Source: an uncultured bacterium (lineage in GTDB: Bacteria > Patescibacteria > Microgenomatia > Levybacterales > UBA12049). Taken from it: a DNA stretch of 8,154 nt. Of the stretch, positions 5,295 to 8,154 are shown in pieces (position 1 is the stretch's first letter; the number at the start of each line of letters is the position of its first letter). The stretch spans positions 1 to 8,154 of the forward strand of contig CAMPGJ010000045.1 in NCBI GenBank assembly GCA_946885425.1, written 5' to 3'. A program made the position numbers and the translations under genes. The notes under the pieces were generated by a model, which was given only the letters and a program-made list of their open reading frames with translations, was not told the origin of the DNA and searched no databases.

Positions 5295-6314
5295 ATGAAA
5301 GATGAAGTAATGTTAGCAGTATTGAAAGATAAGCCTCAAGCTGGTGTTGTACTTAAAGAAATTCTTGTGCCAGAACCTAAGAAGGATGAAGTTCTTGTAA
5401 AAGTAAAATATGCTTCAATCTGTGGGACAGATATTGCTATTCATGATTGGAATCCATGGGCGGCAGCGCATATTAAACCCCCTCAAGTGATCGGACATGA
5501 AATGGTTGCAGAAGTTGTTGAGATTAACTCGGATGAAGAAACAAAAATAAAAGTTGGTGATTTGGTTTCTTCAGAAACGCATATTTTTTGTCAGAGTTGT
5601 TACCAATGCAGTATTAAAAATTATCATATTTGTGAAAATATGCAGCTTTTTGGAATTGGAAGAAATGGTTCCTTCGCGCAGTACGCGACAATTCCATTGA
5701 GAACAACATGGAAAAATGATCCATCCATTCCGGTTGAAGCGATGAGTGTACAAGAGCCATTGGGAAATGCTGTTAATGTCGTGACAAAAGCAGAAGTGAA
5801 GAATAAAAAGGTGTTGGTGATGGGATTGGGTCCAACAGGTCTTTGTGCCGGTATGGTAGCCAAAGCTTATGGAGCGAAAGAAATTGTAGGGGTTAACCGC
5901 CGTGAGTACCGTCGGAAACTTGCTATGGAAATTGGATTCGATAGAGTTGTTGAGGATGTTTCAGAGGAAGAATATGGTACATTTGATGCTGTATTAGAAA
6001 TGAGTGGCAACAAAACGGGTATTCAGTTAGCATTAGATGCGGTTCGTATCGGGGGCAAAATTATTGCATTTGGTATTCCTAAAGAGCATATTGATATTGA
6101 TTGGGGGAAATACCTAATAAATAAAGAAATTACCATCGGCTCTGTTTTTGGCAGGATTATCTGGGATACCTGGGAGGATACGACAAAACTATTAGTAGAT
6201 AAGAAAATAGACCTCACAAAAATTATAACCCACAAGTTCAAGTTAGAAGAGTTTGAAAAAGCTATGGATGTGATGAAGAGCGGGGAGTGCGGGAAGATAG
6301 TGCTTGAGCCGTAA
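5295..6314 (+). CDS. tdh: L-threonine 3-dehydrogenase (zinc-dependent, archaeal-like type)
   Basis: The product is a 339-residue medium-chain dehydrogenase that oxidises L-threonine to 2-amino-3-ketobutyrate. Catalytic zinc ligands are C43 (SICGTD), H68 and E69 (IGHEM), with E154 (QEPLGNAV) nearby. The structural zinc site is intact: C99, C102, C105 and C113. The Rossmann motif GLGPTG is at 177-182. Tdh-specific context includes HDWNPWA (50-56) after the CGTD motif, IDIDWGKYL (266-274), GRIIWDTWED (286-295) and IITHKF (310-315). HIKPPQVIGHE and the ETH-x2-C-x2-CYQC block resemble archaeal (Pyrococcus-type) Tdh more than the E. coli enzyme. The ATG at 5295 gives MKDEVMLAVLKDKP, which aligns with Pyrococcus-type N-termini. 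TTG 5268 and ATG 5310 are the alternatives, and none has a good ribosome-binding site. After the second beta strand the sequence is GVNRREYRR (199-207), with no acidic residue at the NAD-selecting position, which hints at NADP+. It lies between greA and kbl on the same strand. Confidence 0.93.
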   Translation: MKDEVMLAVLKDKPQAGVVLKEILVPEPKKDEVLVKVKYASICGTDIAIHDWNPWAAAHIKPPQVIGHEMVAEVVEINSDEETKIKVGDLVSSETHIFCQSCYQCSIKNYHICENMQLFGIGRNGSFAQYATIPLRTTWKNDPSIPVEAMSVQEPLGNAVNVVTKAEVKNKKVLVMGLGPTGLCAGMVAKAYGAKEIVGVNRREYRRKLAMEIGFDRVVEDVSEEEYGTFDAVLEMSGNKTGIQLALDAVRIGGKIIAFGIPKEHIDIDWGKYLINKEITIGSVFGRIIWDTWEDTTKLLVDKKIDLTKIITHKFKLEEFEKAMDVMKSGECGKIVLEP

Positions 6315-6319
6315 ATCAA

Positions 6320-6337
6320 GGGTACCACGGGTACCAC
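6320..6337 (+). repeat. Tandem 9-bp repeat GGGTACCAC x2
   Basis: Two perfect adjacent copies of GGGTACCAC start five bases after the tdh stop. Each contains the palindrome GGTACC, so the copies can also pair as a 6-bp stem with a 3-base loop. Its role is unknown. It lies just before the larger palindromic element. Confidence 0.6.
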
Positions 6338-6353
6338 GAGCTTTTCCAAAATT

Positions 6354-6439
6354 CGTCATTCTGGCTTGTCCAGAATCTCTCTGAAGAGCAACGCTGTAAC
6401 GTTAGAGATCCTGGATGCGCTTTGCTTACCCGGATGACG
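6354..6439. repeat. 86-bp palindromic interspersed-repeat-like element between tdh and kbl
   Basis: The outer arms are CGTCATTCTGG (6354-6364) and CCCGGATGACG (6429-6439), pairing at 9 of 11 positions plus one G-T. A second stem pairs TCCAGAATCTCT (6369-6380) with AGAGATCCTGGA (6404-6415), with one mismatch. Inside these, AACG (6390-6393) pairs with CGTT (6400-6403). The design, with ends CGTCAT/ATGACG and a GCGCTTTGCTTACCCGG stretch, resembles dispersed palindromic repeats found in many bacterial genomes (REP- or RPE-like). Base composition is more GC-rich than the flanks. It fills most of the 136-bp tdh-kbl gap and supplies an in-frame ATG (6415) upstream of kbl. Confidence 0.75.
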
Positions 6440-6450
6440 TTGAGATAAAT

Positions 6451-7644
6451 ATGAATGATTTTTATTCTAAATTAGAAGAATTAACAAAGGATGGTAAAAC
6501 CCCTCATGTTATTGAATCTGGACAGGGGGCATATCTTACTATTAATGGTACAAAGAAACTTAATCTTTGCTCCAGTCACTATCTTGGTCTGGCAGTTGAT
6601 GAGAGAATAAAGACAGCTGCTAAAGATGCTATTGATCGTTATGGTATCGGGACAGGATATAGAACGCTTGCGGGGACACATGCACTCCATATAGAGCTTG
6701 AAAAAGCTATAGCAGCATTTAAGGGCACAGAAGCAGCAGTTGTGTTCTCTAGCGCATACATGGCAAATGCAGCGGCTATCCAGACTATTATTGGAAAAGA
6801 GGATATCGTTATTTCTGATGAGTTAAATCATGCTTCAATTATTGATGCAGTTAGGATCTCGGGTGCTAAAAATAAATTTATCTATAAGCATGCGGATACT
6901 CTAGATTTAGAAGCAAAATTAAAAGAAGCAGATGTTATCCGCACCAGCTTAAAAAGCAACGGTGAGGAGCCATTGATTCTTATCGTAACAGACGGTGTGT
7001 TTTCAATGGATGGTGATCTTGCACCACTACCTGGTATAGTGGCGCTTGCAAAGCAGTATGGGGCACTCACCATGGTTGATGATGCACATGGTGAAGGAGT
7101 GCTCGGTAAAGGTGGACGGGGAATTGTTGATCACTTTGGTTTGTTAGGAGACGTAGATATTGAAGTAGGTAGTCTCTCAAAAGCATTTTCCGTTTTGGGT
7201 GGATTTATCGCCGGTAAGAAGGCTCTCATTGATTTGTATAATCAGAAAGCCAGACAGCGTCTGTTTTCAATTGCGCTCACCATCCCTGATACAGCAGCAG
7301 CTCTCGAAGCAGTAAGGATTCTTCAGGAGTCTGATGAAGTGGTTACAAAGTTGTGGGATAACACTAATTATCTACGGTCTGAACTTCAGAAATTAGGATT
7401 TGATACAGGAAATTCACAATCTCCCATCACGCCTGTGATGCTTGGTGATGAGAAAGTAGCAAAAAAATTCAGCGCAAAGCTTTTTGAGCAGGATGTCTTT
7501 GCAACGCCGATTATCTTCCCTATGGTTGCAAAGGGAAAAGCAAGAATCCGCATTATCCCATCAGCAAGCCATTCAAAAGAAGACCTTGATTTTGGCATCA
7601 GCGCTTTCGTTGCAGTTGCCAGAGAATTAGGCATCCTCAAATAA
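6451..7644 (+). CDS. kbl: Glycine C-acetyltransferase (2-amino-3-ketobutyrate CoA ligase)
   Basis: This PLP enzyme of the alpha-oxoamine synthase family has 397 residues, against 398 in E. coli Kbl. With Tdh it cleaves 2-amino-3-ketobutyrate with CoA to glycine and acetyl-CoA. Visible are [11 protein letters not shown] (38-48), [15 protein letters not shown] (70-84), [13 protein letters not shown] (123-135), [15 protein letters not shown] (180-194), [10 protein letters not shown] (210-219; D210 and H213 contact PLP), [13 protein letters not shown] (240-252; K244 is the Schiff-base lysine, the same number as in E. coli), and [17 protein letters not shown] (363-379). Several blocks resemble the Kbl type of Thermococcales and other thermophiles. 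AONS (bioF) is the main alternative, but the tdh neighbour and the [13 protein letters not shown] block favour Kbl. I chose the ATG at 6451. The in-frame ATG at 6415 lies in the palindromic repeat and would add [12 protein letters not shown], which is repeat sequence. GAG about seven bases upstream is only a weak ribosome-binding site. Confidence 0.92.
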   Translation: MNDFYSKLEELTKDGKTPHVIESGQGAYLTINGTKKLNLCSSHYLGLAVDERIKTAAKDAIDRYGIGTGYRTLAGTHALHIELEKAIAAFKGTEAAVVFSSAYMANAAAIQTIIGKEDIVISDELNHASIIDAVRISGAKNKFIYKHADTLDLEAKLKEADVIRTSLKSNGEEPLILIVTDGVFSMDGDLAPLPGIVALAKQYGALTMVDDAHGEGVLGKGGRGIVDHFGLLGDVDIEVGSLSKAFSVLGGFIAGKKALIDLYNQKARQRLFSIALTIPDTAAALEAVRILQESDEVVTKLWDNTNYLRSELQKLGFDTGNSQSPITPVMLGDEKVAKKFSAKLFEQDVFATPIIFPMVAKGKARIRIIPSASHSKEDLDFGISAFVAVARELGILK

Positions 7645-7645
7645 T

Positions 7646-8154
7646 TTATTTCTGCATTAGCTGGAAGAGATTACTGTAGTCGTCTGTCCATAAGGATATT
7701 TCAGGAAGGTCTGAAAGGTCTTTTTTTGCTTTTGTAATTGCAGGCGTGCTTAGGAGGGTTTTATCATTGGTGAGTAGAGCCCAGCGTGAGCCGGCATTGA
7801 GATGACCGTCTGGTGTCGTCTGGATTATGGCTAGATGCATACCGAAATGTTCTGCAAGTTTTACCATAGGTGCTTGAAGATTTACATACGATGTAGAGAT
7901 GTGTATGGCAATTAACCCGGAAGGGTTCAGGTGTTTTTGGTATGTATCAAATGCTTCTTTTGTCAGCAGATGGACTGGGATAGCATCGTCACTAAATGCA
8001 TCAATTACAAACATGTCATAATTTTGTGGTTTGTTCTCTTGTAATTCTTTCTCCATAGAGAGACGGCCATCACCAACCACCACCTCGACTTTTGCTTCTG
8101 AATCATGTAAATAGGTGAAATATTTGTTTGCCACTTCTACATCTTGGGGATCTA
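7646..8154 (-). CDS. Spermidine-synthase-like protein, C-terminal part (cut by window edge)
   Basis: The last 168 codons are visible and the frame is open to the right edge, so the start and probably a membrane region lie outside. The visible part begins DPQDVEVANKYF, the strand and helix after the first Rossmann glycine motif. It continues with VVVGDGRLSMEKE (the GDGR motif) and YDMFVIDAFSDDAIPVHLLTKEAF. That block corresponds to the catalytic D-x-x-D-P region of spermidine synthases, and the first aspartate (VID) is kept. The DAIPVHLLTKEAF wording and the ending TDDYSNLFQLM are typical of spermidine-synthase-like proteins often fused to a multi-pass transporter-like N-terminus, in which aminopropyl transfer is not proven. 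A GTG at 8134 is not a credible start because homology continues upstream of it. The gene converges with kbl, the two stop codons lying one base apart with no terminator between them. Confidence 0.82.
   Translation of the reverse strand, partial: DPQDVEVANKYFTYLHDSEAKVEVVVGDGRLSMEKELQENKPQNYDMFVIDAFSDDAIPVHLLTKEAFDTYQKHLNPSGLIAIHISTSYVNLQAPMVKLAEHFGMHLAIIQTTPDGHLNAGSRWALLTNDKTLLSTPAITKAKKDLSDLPEISLWTDDYSNLFQLMQK

Noticed and set aside
7386..7640. An 84-codon open frame on the minus strand
   Set aside because: It is antisense to the well-supported C-terminal half of kbl, has no domain signature and has no ribosome-binding site.
6451..7644. 8-amino-7-oxononanoate synthase (bioF)
   Set aside because: It is the same superfamily, but length, K244 numbering, the [13 protein letters not shown] block and the adjacent tdh all favour Kbl. 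No biotin gene is nearby.

Overview
The window looks like chromosome from an AT-rich bacterium with a small, compact genome. A Candidate Phyla Radiation (Patescibacteria) lineage is my best guess. This rests on gene repertoire and style, not on a marker gene: a VanW/PG_binding_4 membrane protein, a sugar-type solute-binding protein held by an N-terminal membrane helix with a proline-rich cytoplasmic tail, a DUF192 protein, a spermidine-synthase-like protein of the large membrane-fused type, tight or overlapping genes, and short AT-rich heptanucleotide repeats in the gaps. TGA is used as a stop (SBP, nucleotidyltransferase and greA genes), so lineages that recode UGA are unlikely. No rRNA, tRNA, CRISPR, transposase or phage gene is visible.

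Layout. Positions 1-2242 are a minus-strand cluster read right to left: VanW-family envelope protein, HldE/TagD-type nucleotidylyltransferase, then a secreted or anchored DUF192 protein cut by the left edge. The last two overlap by 11 bp. A divergent intergenic region (2243-2319) separates this from a plus-strand pair: a membrane-anchored family-1 solute-binding protein (2320-3774) and a Pol-beta-type nucleotidyltransferase (3755-4660), overlapping by 20 bp. Next comes a strong sigma70-type promoter (TTGACA-N17-TATACT), a short leader with a terminator-like hairpin, and greA (4789-5259). It is followed by threonine dehydrogenase (tdh) and 2-amino-3-ketobutyrate CoA ligase (kbl), with a palindromic repeat between them. 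A convergent spermidine-synthase-like gene, cut by the right edge, ends one base after kbl.

Function. The clearest pathway is Tdh plus Kbl, which converts L-threonine to glycine and acetyl-CoA. Both proteins resemble the archaeal/thermophile type of their families more than the E. coli type. Tdh also has a coenzyme-binding loop suggesting NADP+ rather than NAD+. The minus-strand cluster looks envelope-related. The solute-binding protein has no permease or ATPase beside it.

The most notable non-coding signals are: (i) a promoter-plus-terminator leader in front of greA, resembling in layout the attenuated greA leader (GraL) of E. coli; (ii) heptanucleotide arrays (about ATKGARA) that touch gene ends at three places; (iii) an 86-bp palindromic element between tdh and kbl that supplies a false upstream start codon to kbl. 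I see no clear previously undescribed multi-gene system. The best leads are the leader, the repeats, the Tdh cofactor loop and the two uncharacterised membrane or nucleotidyltransferase proteins.
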